Of a stretch of 64,000 bases of DNA, positions 9,626 to 17,481 are shown piece by piece. This stretch comes from Mycobacteroides abscessus ATCC 19977 (GTDB lineage Bacteria; Actinomycetota; Actinomycetes; Mycobacteriales; Mycobacteriaceae). Both the position numbers and the translations under genes were made by a program. The notes below the pieces were generated by a model. It did no database searches, was not told where the DNA came from, and was given only the letters and a program-made list of their open reading frames with translations. The DNA is taken from positions 3,472,001-3,536,000 of the forward strand of contig NC_010397.1 in assembly GCF_000069185.1 (NCBI RefSeq), read 5' to 3'. The number at the start of each line of letters is the position of its first letter. Position 1 is the stretch's first letter.

Positions 9626-9936
9626 GGACGGTTGCCACGATTTGCGTTGTCGCGGGGTTACTGGCGGGATGCTCGACGCCTGCCGCCGAGGAAGGCCCGT
9701 CCACCCCGCCCGGCACGACCGTTCCGACCGTTGTGCCGGGCGTAATGCCGAATCTCGCCGGATTGCAGTGGAGTGATGTAAAACCCCTGCTACGTAAGCT
9801 GGGCAGGGTCAATGTCACCACTAAAGAGGTTCCCGTGAACGACGCCGAGCAGAAATCGCGGATCGTCTCGCAAGACCCCGCGGCCGGGGCACATCTTGAG
9901 CCAGGCGCAAAGATCGTTCTCACCTTCGGCACCTAA
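9622..9936 (+). CDS. PASTA-domain lipoprotein
   Basis: A 104-aa lipoprotein. The signal peptide ends in the lipobox LLAGC at about residue 17. After a Pro/Thr-rich linker, a single PASTA-like domain follows (VMPNLAGLQWSDVKPLLRKL ... IVSQDPAAGAHLEPGAKIVLTF). PASTA domains bind peptidoglycan fragments or beta-lactams in kinases and penicillin-binding proteins; alone on a lipoprotein the role is unknown. The ATG overlaps the TGA of the ligase gene, so it is translated with it, an odd pairing of a soluble ligase with an envelope protein. Confidence 0.8.
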   Translation: MRTVATICVVAGLLAGCSTPAAEEGPSTPPGTTVPTVVPGVMPNLAGLQWSDVKPLLRKLGRVNVTTKEVPVNDAEQKSRIVSQDPAAGAHLEPGAKIVLTFGT

Positions 9937-9958
9937 GACGCGAGCTCTAGCTCGAAAG

Positions 9959-10543
9959 CTACTGGGGAAGGCCCTTTTTCACCAGATCAATGATCCAGTC
10001 CGGCGAGACTTCGTCGTCGACTAGACCCTCAATCGCGATCCCTTTGGCGAGCGCCAATATGGCGCGGGCCAAAGTCTCAGGCGCAGCCGGGAGCGGGTTT
10101 CCACTCTCCGCCTCCACATGCCCCAGAAGCACAGAAAGTGCCTGCCTGGCCAGCTGATCCCTGGCGGCGAGCTGCTGCCGCAGTTCCGGATTTGCCCGGG
10201 CAGACAACGCGACTTCGGATTTGAAGAGCGCCCAACGCCGGTCCCCCATCGATTTGGTCAGCCACGTCTCGAATCGGGTGAACCGCTCGGGCGGCAAGTC
10301 CGCGGCAACGGCCGCGATTTCCTGGAACTGCTCCTCGGTGTGCGCGTCAAGGACGGCGAGTGCCAGATCTTCCTTGCTTCTGAAGTTCGAGTACAGGGCA
10401 CCCCTGCTGAACCCGGCCGCCTCGGCGACCTGGTCGGTCGACGTCGCCACGTAGCCGTTTTCCAGGTAGAGCCGCGTGGCCGATTCGATCAGCTTGGCGC
10501 GGGTCAGCTCCTGCGACTCGGTCCGGCTCAGGCGTTTCGACAC
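9959..10543 (-). CDS. TetR-family transcriptional regulator
   Basis: A 194-aa repressor-type protein. The N-terminal helix-turn-helix is LIESATRLYLENGYVATSTD followed by QVAEAAGFSRGALYSNFRSK, the TetR signature. The GTG at 10543 is chosen; the frame is open further upstream but the extra residues look non-coding and neither has a strong ribosome site. It is divergent from the SDR at 10670, with an inverted repeat between them, so it most likely controls that gene and itself. Confidence 0.88.
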   Translation of the reverse strand: MSKRLSRTESQELTRAKLIESATRLYLENGYVATSTDQVAEAAGFSRGALYSNFRSKEDLALAVLDAHTEEQFQEIAAVAADLPPERFTRFETWLTKSMGDRRWALFKSEVALSARANPELRQQLAARDQLARQALSVLLGHVEAESGNPLPAAPETLARAILALAKGIAIEGLVDDEVSPDWIIDLVKKGLPQ

Positions 10544-10616
10544 CAGGTCAATGTACCGACTCCGACCGCAACGCCCACCCCTTGACAGGACTGCGCACCG
10601 TTGAAATGCTTCTCGC

Positions 10617-10641
10617 ATTCAAATACCATGTGTTTTTGAAT
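10617..10641. promoter_or_regulatory. Inverted repeat ATTCAAA-N11-TTTGAAT, candidate TetR operator
   Basis: Seven-base perfect arms (10617-10623 and 10635-10641) lie between the TetR gene (start 10543) and the SDR (start 10670). A partly overlapping repeat, TTGAAATGC/GCATTCAA, begins at 10601. The position just upstream of the SDR ribosome site suits a TetR operator. Confidence 0.5.
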
Positions 10642-10669
10642 ACACAGCGTCCACTCAATGAGGAGGGTC

Positions 10670-11557
10670 ATGAGTACATATCCAGATCGCCCCGTCGCCG
10701 GGTCACGAATAGTCATCACCGGCGCAACCAATGGGATCGGCAAAGAGATCGCCCGTGCACTGGTTCGGCGTGGCGCCCTGCTGACCCTGCTGGCCCGCGA
10801 CCCAGCCAAGGCCAGCGCAACGGTCCGTGAACTCGCGGCGGAGAACGGGGCGATCACCGCACCCGAATACATTCAGGCCGACCTCGCCGACCTGGACTCA
10901 GTACGGGCCGCAGCGCACGAAATCGCCACGACACACCCCCGGATCGACACGCTGGTGAACAACGCCGGTATCCACTCCCTCTCGGGCAGGACCAGCGCGG
11001 ACGGCTTCGACCTGATGACAGCGACCAACCACCTCGGGCCTTTTCTGCTGACCAACCTTCTGCTTGAACCGATCGTCGCCGCGGAACGCGCCCGTATCGT
11101 CATCACAGCCTCCGAGGCCCACCGTTCATGGCCCCGCATAGACCTGGAGCGATTCGCGGAAGCACGCCGCTACAACGCGATCCGCTCAGAAATTCGGTAC
11201 GGACAGTCGAAGCTGATGAACATCCTTTTTACCCAGGAACTTTCGCGACGCCTCGACGGTACCGGGGTGACGGCCAACTGCTTCTGCCCAGGCATGGTGT
11301 CGACCGGACTCGTCCGGGACAGCCGTGTCCTGACTGCGGTCGCGGGCTTGGCCTCGCGCACACCGTTTGTTCGCCGACCGGATCAGGGAGCCAGGATGGG
11401 CCTCCGGTTGGTGCTCGACGAGGACCTCGCCACCACTACCGGGCAGTTCTTCACCTCTACCCCCGGCCTGGGTCAGCTCCCGGCCGTGCGGATCCGCTCC
11501 GACCAGAAAGCACAAGAAGAGTTGTGGCGACGATCCGGGGAGTTGGTGAGTCTGTAA
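10670..11557 (+). CDS. SDR family oxidoreductase (retinol-dehydrogenase-like)
   Basis: A 295-aa classical SDR of the retinol-dehydrogenase/WW-oxidoreductase-like branch. Motifs: TGATNGIG nucleotide loop, DLADLDSV, NNAGIHS, and the catalytic Tyr-Lys as YGQSK with TASEAH upstream. FCPGMVSTGL follows the active site. AGGAGG at 10661-10666 selects the ATG at 10670 over an ATG at 10658. It is probably under the control of the divergent TetR regulator. Substrates in this branch are lipophilic alcohols or ketones; the actual one is unknown. Confidence 0.88.
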   Translation: MSTYPDRPVAGSRIVITGATNGIGKEIARALVRRGALLTLLARDPAKASATVRELAAENGAITAPEYIQADLADLDSVRAAAHEIATTHPRIDTLVNNAGIHSLSGRTSADGFDLMTATNHLGPFLLTNLLLEPIVAAERARIVITASEAHRSWPRIDLERFAEARRYNAIRSEIRYGQSKLMNILFTQELSRRLDGTGVTANCFCPGMVSTGLVRDSRVLTAVAGLASRTPFVRRPDQGARMGLRLVLDEDLATTTGQFFTSTPGLGQLPAVRIRSDQKAQEELWRRSGELVSL

Positions 11558-11605
11558 CTCCGTGTCTGCGTGGCCTGCGTGGCCGTCTTCGGGTACAGAG
11601 AAGGC

Positions 11606-12055
11606 ATGCGACTGTGGTCCCTCCATCCTGGGAATCTCGACGCCAGGGGGCTGGTCGCATGCTGGCGCGAAACCTTGTTGGCCCAAAAGGTGTTGCAGGG
11701 GCGTACGCGCGGCTACCGTAACCATCCGCAGCTGGAGCGGTTCAAGTCGTTGGATAGGCCGCTCGCCGGGATCGGTGCATACCTGGTTGGTCTTGTCGAT
11801 GAGGCCGACCGGCGCGGCTATCGATTCAACCGCGCGCTGATCGACATACCTGCCACCGTCTCCGAACCTTTGATCGATGTTCATCGCGGGCAACTGGCCT
11901 ACGAACGATGGCTGCTGGACACCAAACTGGCACAACGCGATCCGGACCTACTTGCCACTAGCAATCCCCGCCGACTGCGCCCGCATCCCATCTTTCGGCC
12001 GGTTCGCGGCAACATCGAAGACTGGGAAAAGGTGCTGCCCACTTATCAGGCGTGA
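11606..12055 (+). CDS. Pyr_excise-family protein (T4 endonuclease V-like)
   Basis: A 149-aa protein beginning MRLWSLHP with GLVACWRETLLAQ and TRGYRNHPQLERF, the signature of the pyrimidine-dimer DNA glycosylase (T4 endonuclease V) family. In T4 endonuclease V the alpha-amino group of Thr2 and Glu23 do the chemistry; here residue 2 is Arg and the nearest acidic residue is E22, so glycosylase activity is uncertain. It has no ribosome site better than GAGAAGG. It is convergent with the SDR that ends at 12060. Confidence 0.75.
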   Translation: MRLWSLHPGNLDARGLVACWRETLLAQKVLQGRTRGYRNHPQLERFKSLDRPLAGIGAYLVGLVDEADRRGYRFNRALIDIPATVSEPLIDVHRGQLAYERWLLDTKLAQRDPDLLATSNPRRLRPHPIFRPVRGNIEDWEKVLPTYQA

Positions 12056-12059
12056 GGTA

Positions 12060-12983
12060 TCACCGGCCGGTCAGCGCCGCCGCGTAGAGCCTGAGCTCGT
12101 CGCCAACATTGGCCATGGTGGCGGCGCCTTCGATTTCCATCGCCGCCTCGAACCTGTCACGAACCTCCTCGATGGTGAGCTGCGAGGAAGTCACTCCCCG
12201 TGCCTCACCGAGGAAGACTCGCGCGAATCGTCCACCGCCGGCGCTGAAACTGAGACCCGAGCACGGCACATCTTCGGATACCAGGTATGCGGCAACGGGC
12301 GCCACCAACGCGGCCGGGAAGGTGTCGCGGAGCCAGCTCAGCGCCGGCTCCGGCATGTTCTCCACCATCCGGGTGAACCCCACCGGCAGTAGCGCATTCA
12401 CCTTGATGCCATATGCCGGGCCGGCCAGCCCCAAATTGGTGGTCATGCCGACCATTCCGGCCTTCGCGGTTGGATAGGTGCAGGCCTCCCCCTGCCCGAA
12501 TATGCTCCCGGATGAGATGTTCAGGATCCGTCCGTAGCCCTGATCGACCATGGCCTTCCACGCCGGGCGCAGCACGTTGAACGGCCCGAGTAACTGAACT
12601 CCGAACACGGTGTCCACGTCCTCGTCGGTGAGTTCGGCGAAAGTCTTGATCGGCCCCACGATTCCCGCATTGTTGATGACGATGTCGACTCTCCCCCAGG
12701 CCGACAGCGCGGTGCCGACGATGGCGCGTCCACCTGCCCCGGTAGCGACGGTGTTCGTGTCTGCGATGGCGTCGCCGCCGAGGGCCTGAATCTCGGCAAC
12801 CACCGAGTTTGCGGGTGCATCGGAGCTACCACCGCCCAGCAGCTCGTCGGACGATCCGATGTCGTTGACCACCACTTTGGCGCCACGGCTTGCCAACAGC
12901 AGAGCGTACTCGCGGCCGAGCCCACCGCCCGCTCCGGTGACAATGGCCACTCTTCCGTCGAACCGGACGTCAGTTCCAAACAC
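12060..12983 (-). CDS. SDR family oxidoreductase (hydroxyacyl-CoA-type)
   Basis: A 307-aa SDR of the kind found in the N-terminal domain of peroxisomal multifunctional enzyme type 2. It has VTGAGGGLGREYALLLASRG and VVVNDIG (NAD-preferring Asp), NNAGIVG, then ISSGSIFGQGEACTYPTAKAG, where Tyr and Lys form the catalytic pair. A tail of about 60 residues after the usual end is seen in this branch. GGAGG five bases upstream chooses the GTG at 12983 over the TTG at 12995. Likely role: 3-hydroxyacyl-CoA or steroid/lipid dehydrogenase, by family only. Confidence 0.85.
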   Translation of the reverse strand: MFGTDVRFDGRVAIVTGAGGGLGREYALLLASRGAKVVVNDIGSSDELLGGGSSDAPANSVVAEIQALGGDAIADTNTVATGAGGRAIVGTALSAWGRVDIVINNAGIVGPIKTFAELTDEDVDTVFGVQLLGPFNVLRPAWKAMVDQGYGRILNISSGSIFGQGEACTYPTAKAGMVGMTTNLGLAGPAYGIKVNALLPVGFTRMVENMPEPALSWLRDTFPAALVAPVAAYLVSEDVPCSGLSFSAGGGRFARVFLGEARGVTSSQLTIEEVRDRFEAAMEIEGAATMANVGDELRLYAAALTGR

Positions 12984-13039
12984 ACACGCCTCCAAGCAAA
13001 TTCATCTCGACGTCGAGTTGAATCCCACCTCGGCAGATA

Positions 13040-13056
13040 CGTTATCGCAAATAACG
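13040..13056. promoter_or_regulatory. Inverted repeat CGTTAT-N5-ATAACG
   Basis: Perfect six-base arms (13040-13045, 13051-13056) lie 57-73 bases upstream of the SDR start at 12983. The spacing suits an operator for that gene; no regulator gene is adjacent. Confidence 0.4.
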
Positions 13057-13154
13057 GATCAGGCGCAAGGATGGTCACGAGCCGGTGCAGGGAGGCACCT
13101 GGTGCCCGGCTATGAGCGACAAGCCCCATCAGCCATGGACCTGTGCGCGCAGGC

Positions 13155-13901
13155 TCAGAACGGTGCCAGCGCCTGGAGGAGCGCAGGCAGTGCCGTGGCC
13201 GCAGTGGATCTCCAAACCAGGTCCGCGCGATCGGACAGGTCGGTCTCCTGCGGGTTGATCTCGACCACGGTCGCGCCACGACTCAGAGCCAATTGCGGGA
13301 GCCCTGCCGCCGGATACACGATCCCGGAGGTGCCGATGAGCAACATCAGATCGCAATTCTGCGAATGCGCTACCGCATGACCGAACTCGACCTCGGGAAG
13401 CATCTCCCCGAACCACACGATGCTCGGGCGGACCTTTCCCCCGCAACCGCACTCCGGCGGGGCCACGCGCTCCGCTTCGGGGGCGGAAACCGTTGCCTCG
13501 AAATCACTGCGGCAGGTGTCGCAGTGCGATTTGAGCAGGCTGCCGTGAACGTGCGTGACATTCGAACTGCCGGCACGTTCGTGAAGATCATCGACGTTCT
13601 GGGTGACGATCCGAATGTCGCGATGAGATCCCCACTGCGCCAACGCCCGATGCCCGTCGTTGGGTTGTACCGCCAGCAGCTGGATGCGCCGATTCTGATA
13701 CCACGCCCACACCAGCCCCGGGTCCTCTTGCCATGATTCCGGGGTGGCAAGGGTCATCGGGTCATACTTCGACCACAGCCCCGTCTGCGCATCGCGGAAC
13801 GTGGGCAACCCGCTCTCGGCGGACATGCCGGCGCCAGTAAGCACGGTGACGGAACGTGCCTTCGACGCGGCGGCGATCAGCTCGTCGGGAACCTCGGTCA
13901 T
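13155..13901 (-). CDS. cobB: NAD-dependent protein deacylase, sirtuin CobB
   Basis: A 248-aa sirtuin that removes acyl groups from lysines using NAD. Visible are GAGMSAESGLPTFRD (23-37), TQNVD (100-104), catalytic H119 in THVHGS, zinc cysteines C127/C130 and C151/C153, and GTSGIVYPAA. Y68 and R71 form the Tyr-x-x-Arg pair typical of class III sirtuins (SIRT5-like), which prefer succinyl or other acidic acyl groups; this predicts desuccinylase as well as deacetylase activity. Its start faces the SpoIIAA-like gene across about 105 bases. Confidence 0.93.
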   Translation of the reverse strand: MTEVPDELIAAASKARSVTVLTGAGMSAESGLPTFRDAQTGLWSKYDPMTLATPESWQEDPGLVWAWYQNRRIQLLAVQPNDGHRALAQWGSHRDIRIVTQNVDDLHERAGSSNVTHVHGSLLKSHCDTCRSDFEATVSAPEAERVAPPECGCGGKVRPSIVWFGEMLPEVEFGHAVAHSQNCDLMLLIGTSGIVYPAAGLPQLALSRGATVVEINPQETDLSDRADLVWRSTAATALPALLQALAPF

Positions 13902-14006
13902 GAGTCTTTCTTACTACGGATTCGACCCGCGTTCGACCGACCTCAAGGCTCGCTCACCCCTCCCTACGATGGAATGAGACGTCAAAACTCCGGGCGAGGA
14001 GAAACC

Positions 14007-14375
14007 ATGATCGAAGTACTGCCCGATGCGCCAGAGGGCGTGGTCGGATTCCGGGTGTCCGGCAGGTTGACCGGCAACGAGCTACGCGAGTTCACATCGA
14101 CCATAAAAGAGGCACTAAACGGCGATGAGCTGCGGATCGTTGAGGTCATCGCAAGCGACTACGAGGGCTTTGGGCCCGGCGGGCTCGCCGAAGACTTGAA
14201 GCTGGGCTTGGGGATGCTCTTCCAGCATCATTCAGCCTTCAAGAAGATCGCGGTGGTGACGGACAAGGAGTGGGTGGCGCATACCCTGCATGCGCTCGCA
14301 TGGATGGTGCCCGGCGAGATTTCGTTGTTCGGCCTTGACGAACTGGACCGGGCGAAAGTATGGGCCGCTAGCTAA
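14007..14375 (+). CDS. SpoIIAA-like (STAS/SEC14-type) protein
   Basis: A 122-aa cytosolic protein with the SpoIIAA-like pattern: FRVSGRLTGNELREF near the start, LRIVEVIASDYEGFGPGGLAEDLKLGL in the middle, and KKIAVVTDKEWV towards the end. Proteins of this group (PF11964) are small, of unclear function, and related to anti-sigma-antagonist folds. The ribosome site GAGGAGAAACC precedes the ATG. Neighbours give no clear functional link. Confidence 0.75.
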   Translation: MIEVLPDAPEGVVGFRVSGRLTGNELREFTSTIKEALNGDELRIVEVIASDYEGFGPGGLAEDLKLGLGMLFQHHSAFKKIAVVTDKEWVAHTLHALAWMVPGEISLFGLDELDRAKVWAAS

Positions 14376-14516
14376 GCCTGCGGTCCCAAGTCGGGTAGCA
14401 CACTACTCGCGCTCACCGTTGCCTCCGGTCCATATCCTCGCACCACCAACGTTCGGCTGAGACCAACGGCCCTGCGCTGGAAGGATATTCATCCAGCCAC
14501 GAAAGGCGCGTGCACC

Positions 14517-15041
14517 ATGGTCCTCATCCCGAATATCGAGAGTCAATCGCACTTCTTCACCCCGGCCGCATTGGCGGTCAATGAGCAGCCGCCGTCATCA
14601 ATTGCCGACCAGCGCTTCATCTTTCAGACAAACGGGGTAGCCATCGTCAACATGCCCGGCCAGACCACCGTCGATTGGTCACGCGACCAGGCATTGATCT
14701 CCCCCAACATGGGCGACGCCTTCAAAGCGATCACGACGCGACACAACATCCCGATACCCACCGGAACCTTCCCGTGGTTTCAGGTGGACAGTGTTATTCC
14801 CTTCGCGACGCTGAGTTCGATCTTCGACCGGCATCAGGCGATCGATGCGGGTTTCGCGGTTGATCGCTGGAGTTTCCGGACGCGGACAGGCACCGGACCA
14901 CAGCCAGGCCAAACCTTCCGCAGCCTCTTCGACGGACTGCTCGTGGATCTGGCCGTGCGTGACAACGACGCCGTGATACACCGCATCAGTTACCACATCA
15001 CGGTGCAGGGCAGGGTCCGCTTCGTCACGGGCCTGACGTGA
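14517..15041 (+). CDS. Hypothetical protein
   Basis: A 174-aa protein I do not recognise. It has no signal peptide or membrane segment. The C-terminal part (FRSLFDGLLVDLAVRDNDAV, then RISYHITVQGRVRF) reads as beta strands of a compact domain. A ribosome site (ACGAAAGG) is placed somewhat far from the ATG. Its stop codon ends one base before the stop of a MarR-gene remnant on the other strand, so it sits at a rearrangement boundary. Confidence 0.6.
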   Translation: MVLIPNIESQSHFFTPAALAVNEQPPSSIADQRFIFQTNGVAIVNMPGQTTVDWSRDQALISPNMGDAFKAITTRHNIPIPTGTFPWFQVDSVIPFATLSSIFDRHQAIDAGFAVDRWSFRTRTGTGPQPGQTFRSLFDGLLVDLAVRDNDAVIHRISYHITVQGRVRFVTGLT

Positions 15042-15158
15042 TCAACTCCTGGCGACTCCGGCATCCGCGTCAGCAGCCACAAAGGCCTGTTCAAGCAGCG
15101 TAAACAGCTCGCACCGCTGCGTCGCGCTCAAGGCAGACAACACTCGGCCCTCCGCGCC
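15042..15158 (-). pseudogene. 3' remnant of a MarR-family regulator gene
   Basis: On the minus strand a 38-39 codon frame reads GAEGRVLSALSATQRCEL then FTLLEQAFVAADADAGVARS and stops at 15042. LxALSxxQRxxLxxLLEQA is how MarR regulators end. An in-frame TAG precedes the fragment and no winged-helix part exists upstream, where the DUF1460 gene ends. This looks like the tail left after deletion of the rest of the gene. Confidence 0.5.
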
Positions 15159-15168
15159 CTATGTCGCG

Positions 15169-15996
15169 TCATCGGATCGGCCGTAGCACGACAATGCCTG
15201 GGACCGTGTCGAGGTACTCCCGCAGGGGCGTATCCACGACTTGGTTGTTCGCGCGCAGTGACGAGGCGTTGCGTAGCACTGGCCCAGATGGCGTGTGCAG
15301 AAAGATTCCCACATGAGTGACGTCGAGTCCGCTGGCCGTGGCGTAAGCACCGAGGTAGTCGCCGTCGCGAAGGTTTGCGATAACACCATTGGAGACAAGA
15401 GCACTCGGTAGATAGAAGACCGTGCGTGAGCGCGGCGGCAGTCCCGGCAGGTAACTGTCGCCAGCATCCTTCAGATTGAGCATCTTGGTCACCTGCTCCG
15501 TTGGCGCACCCAGGCTTGCCGTCACATCGGTGGCATTAACGGGCGCATCGGCGGCCCAATCGGTAAAGAAGTGGCGGCGCTGCGTGAAGCTGACATCGCC
15601 TCCGCGATAACGAATCTGAGTCAGTTGAGCAAGGAAGCCGGCGCGGTCACTGGACCGCTTCAGCGCTTCGACATAGTCCGCGTACGTGAAGCAGTCCACG
15701 CGCGTCAGTTCCACGACCAACTGCTCAGGGACAGAGGCAGACCCGACAAGGGTGTTGGCGCCGTACGGCACATGCAGAAAGAGGGCCGATATTGCGGCGC
15801 TCAACTGCGCGGGATTCTGGGCCGCGAGGCGGTTCCGTTCGGCGACCAGCTCTTGGAGACGGCGTTCATTCGCCGGAGTGATCTGCACGGTATCGGCCGA
15901 AGCGGCGGGAGGCGCACACAGCACGCAGGCCAGCACAAGCACGGCGAACAGAATGTATCGAGGCCGTGCCGCAGCCCGTCGCGTCGTCGGGTTCAT
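15169..15996 (-). CDS. Secreted DUF1460 (NlpC/P60-like amidase) protein
   Basis: A 275-aa exported protein. After an Arg-rich start, the hydrophobic stretch ILFAVLVLACVLCAPPAASA forms a signal peptide. The DUF1460 core has the predicted catalytic Cys in RVDCFTYADYVEAL and His in DVTHVGIFLH, with RYRGGDVSFTQRRHFFTDW between. DUF1460 proteins are NlpC/P60-fold, N-acetylmuramoyl-alanine-amidase-like enzymes, so a peptidoglycan-cleaving role in the envelope is likely. The ATG at 15996 is chosen for the signal peptide and an AAAGG nine bases upstream. Confidence 0.8.
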   Translation of the reverse strand: MNPTTRRAAARPRYILFAVLVLACVLCAPPAASADTVQITPANERRLQELVAERNRLAAQNPAQLSAAISALFLHVPYGANTLVGSASVPEQLVVELTRVDCFTYADYVEALKRSSDRAGFLAQLTQIRYRGGDVSFTQRRHFFTDWAADAPVNATDVTASLGAPTEQVTKMLNLKDAGDSYLPGLPPRSRTVFYLPSALVSNGVIANLRDGDYLGAYATASGLDVTHVGIFLHTPSGPVLRNASSLRANNQVVDTPLREYLDTVPGIVVLRPIR

Positions 15997-16191
15997 AGCC
16001 TGATGCCTTTCGCAGGGCCAGCTCTTACGAACTCGGCTGGTGGACTTCATCTCTGCAGATCGGTACAGGTCACATCCTCACACATATGGCACCGTGTCAG
16101 TGCGATACCCAGCCCTCCGACAGTCATGGTCGTGGGTCTTGGAACCGAACTCCTGTCTCGATTCCAAGACCCGACCGCGGCGCGCGCAGAT

Positions 16192-16554
16192 TCAGGGATT
16201 CAAGTTCACCGTATGTGTATTGAACAGGAACGAGCCCACACCCACACGTCTCATCTTGACGACATCCCATGTCGACGTGCCGATGAGCAGACATGAATCG
16301 AATCGGTAGTAGGGATTGACATATACGCGAGGGCCGTTCACGTCGCCCCACCATGCGCCATTGCTGGCTTTGGCGTAGTAATACGCGGCGTCGTACTTCG
16401 TCCATATGGCAGTCTTCGACTCGCCCGGATTCAGATTCCACCAGCCGTGCGTGGCCCAACCGCCGTACTCGCCACCGCAAGCATCCGAGTCCACCTGCAT
16501 GACTGCGACGGAGACCGGCAGGCTGTAGTTGCTATGAAACGCTAACCAAGGCAT
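16192..16554 (-). CDS. DUF1036-like protein
   Basis: A 120-aa aromatic-rich protein (many Trp and Tyr). The pattern FHSNYSLPVSVAVMQ, GWATHGWWNLNPGESKTAIW, YYYAKASNGAWWG resembles DUF1036, in which a W-x-x-x-GWW-x-L-x-PG-E core recurs. No signal peptide is visible. The ATG lies four bases after the stop of a 63-aa gene, with GGGAGC as its ribosome site inside that gene's end, so the two are coupled. Function unknown. Confidence 0.7.
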   Translation of the reverse strand: MPWLAFHSNYSLPVSVAVMQVDSDACGGEYGGWATHGWWNLNPGESKTAIWTKYDAAYYYAKASNGAWWGDVNGPRVYVNPYYRFDSCLLIGTSTWDVVKMRRVGVGSFLFNTHTVNLNP

Positions 16555-16558
16555 CGGA

Positions 16559-16750
16559 CTAGCTCCCTTGCTTGATCAATGGTGCGGGCCGACTCGAGGC
16601 TTCACGGAAAGGTGCGGGCACAGCCGCGCCCTCATGCGATGGCGCTTCTGGACTATTGGCCCGATGATCTTCCGTGGTGTGAGATTCGATATCACGTATG
16701 GCAGGAGCCTCTGTTGAAGCAACAGGCTTGCCTGAGTGAGCAGTAGTCAT
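16559..16750 (-). CDS. Small hydrophilic protein paired with DUF1036 protein
   Basis: A 63-aa, Pro/Ala/Glu/His-rich, apparently disordered protein starting MTTAHSGKPV and ending PAPLIKQGS. AAGGGTG lies about seven bases before the ATG at 16750; an in-frame GTG at 16759 is possible. Overlap-like spacing with the DUF1036 gene makes it a real, co-translated gene rather than a chance frame. No family is recognised. Confidence 0.55.
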   Translation of the reverse strand: MTTAHSGKPVASTEAPAIRDIESHTTEDHRANSPEAPSHEGAAVPAPFREASSRPAPLIKQGS

Positions 16751-17098
16751 GAATTTCACCCTTCTTCCAATGTGGATTCATCATGGAATTGCGGTGATCG
16801 CCGTCAAATAGACCCGCATTCGCGATTGTTGGATGACTACAACCACGGACTTGTGGGCCCAATATCTGCGGTCCCCCGCGCCGCAATTGTGGGCCCGGCG
16901 GTCGCGGCGATACCTGCGTAGTGGACTACTCGAAATCCGACAAACCGCCCGAATGACCCAAACATCCACTGGGCGAGCAGGCTGCGACTGAAGGTTGATT
17001 CCCTTGGCGCAACGCCCATTTCACATCATCGCAATCATCTTGTGTGAGGTTTTGGACAACACCACTCAAAGTGACGGACATCTGCGGGAAGGATATGC
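16751..17098. other. Intergenic region with TTGTGGGCCC direct repeat
   Basis: 348 bases without a convincing gene, lying between the starts of the 63-aa gene (minus) and the WhiB gene (plus), so it must hold both promoters. TTGTGGGCCC occurs at 16851-16860 and again at 16887-16896, exactly 36 bases apart. Base composition looks more AT-rich than the flanks in the WhiB-proximal part. I see no RNA gene. Confidence 0.4.
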
Positions 17099-17401
17099 GT
17101 GGAGGATGCTCGGATAGCCGGGACCACGGCTCTCGTTCAAGATCTCGCATGGCAGCTACGCGGCGCATGCCGCAACGCCAACCATGATCTGTTCTACGCT
17201 AACGACGACGAAAGGCCTATCGAGCGAAGGCTCCGGGAACAGCACGCCAGAGACGTGTGCCGAAGCTGCGCGGTAGCAACGCGCTGCCTTGCCTACGCGC
17301 TGGAGATCGAAGAACCACATGGGATGTGGGGTGGCATGTCGGAGGCCGAACGCCACCGGATTCGCCTGCGCGTCACCGCTCGAAGCTCAATAGGCCAGTA
17401 A
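17099..17401 (+). CDS. WhiB-family iron-sulfur regulator
   Basis: A 100-aa WhiB-like protein. Four cysteines that bind a [4Fe-4S] cluster are at 24, 54, 57 and 63 (C-x29-C-x2-C-x5-C), followed by GMWGGMSE (75-82), the WhiB turn, and a basic tail (RHRIRLRVTAR) for DNA binding. GGAAGG six bases before the GTG at 17099 supports the start. WhiB proteins bind sigma factor region 4 and respond to redox or nitric oxide. Which paralogue this is cannot be settled; it lacks the AT-hook tail of WhiB7. Confidence 0.9.
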   Translation: MEDARIAGTTALVQDLAWQLRGACRNANHDLFYANDDERPIERRLREQHARDVCRSCAVATRCLAYALEIEEPHGMWGGMSEAERHRIRLRVTARSSIGQ

Positions 17402-17481
17402 CCGGCGCACCGGGACTCAGTATTGGCGGCGCAGCGGACTGCTTTCAAAACCTCCAGAAGTGTTGCGGCGCAGCACTACCG

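Noticed and set aside
11128..11721. Plus-strand 197-codon frame overlapping the SDR and Pyr_excise genes
   Set aside because: It is out of frame with both conserved proteins and has Arg/Pro-rich shadow composition.
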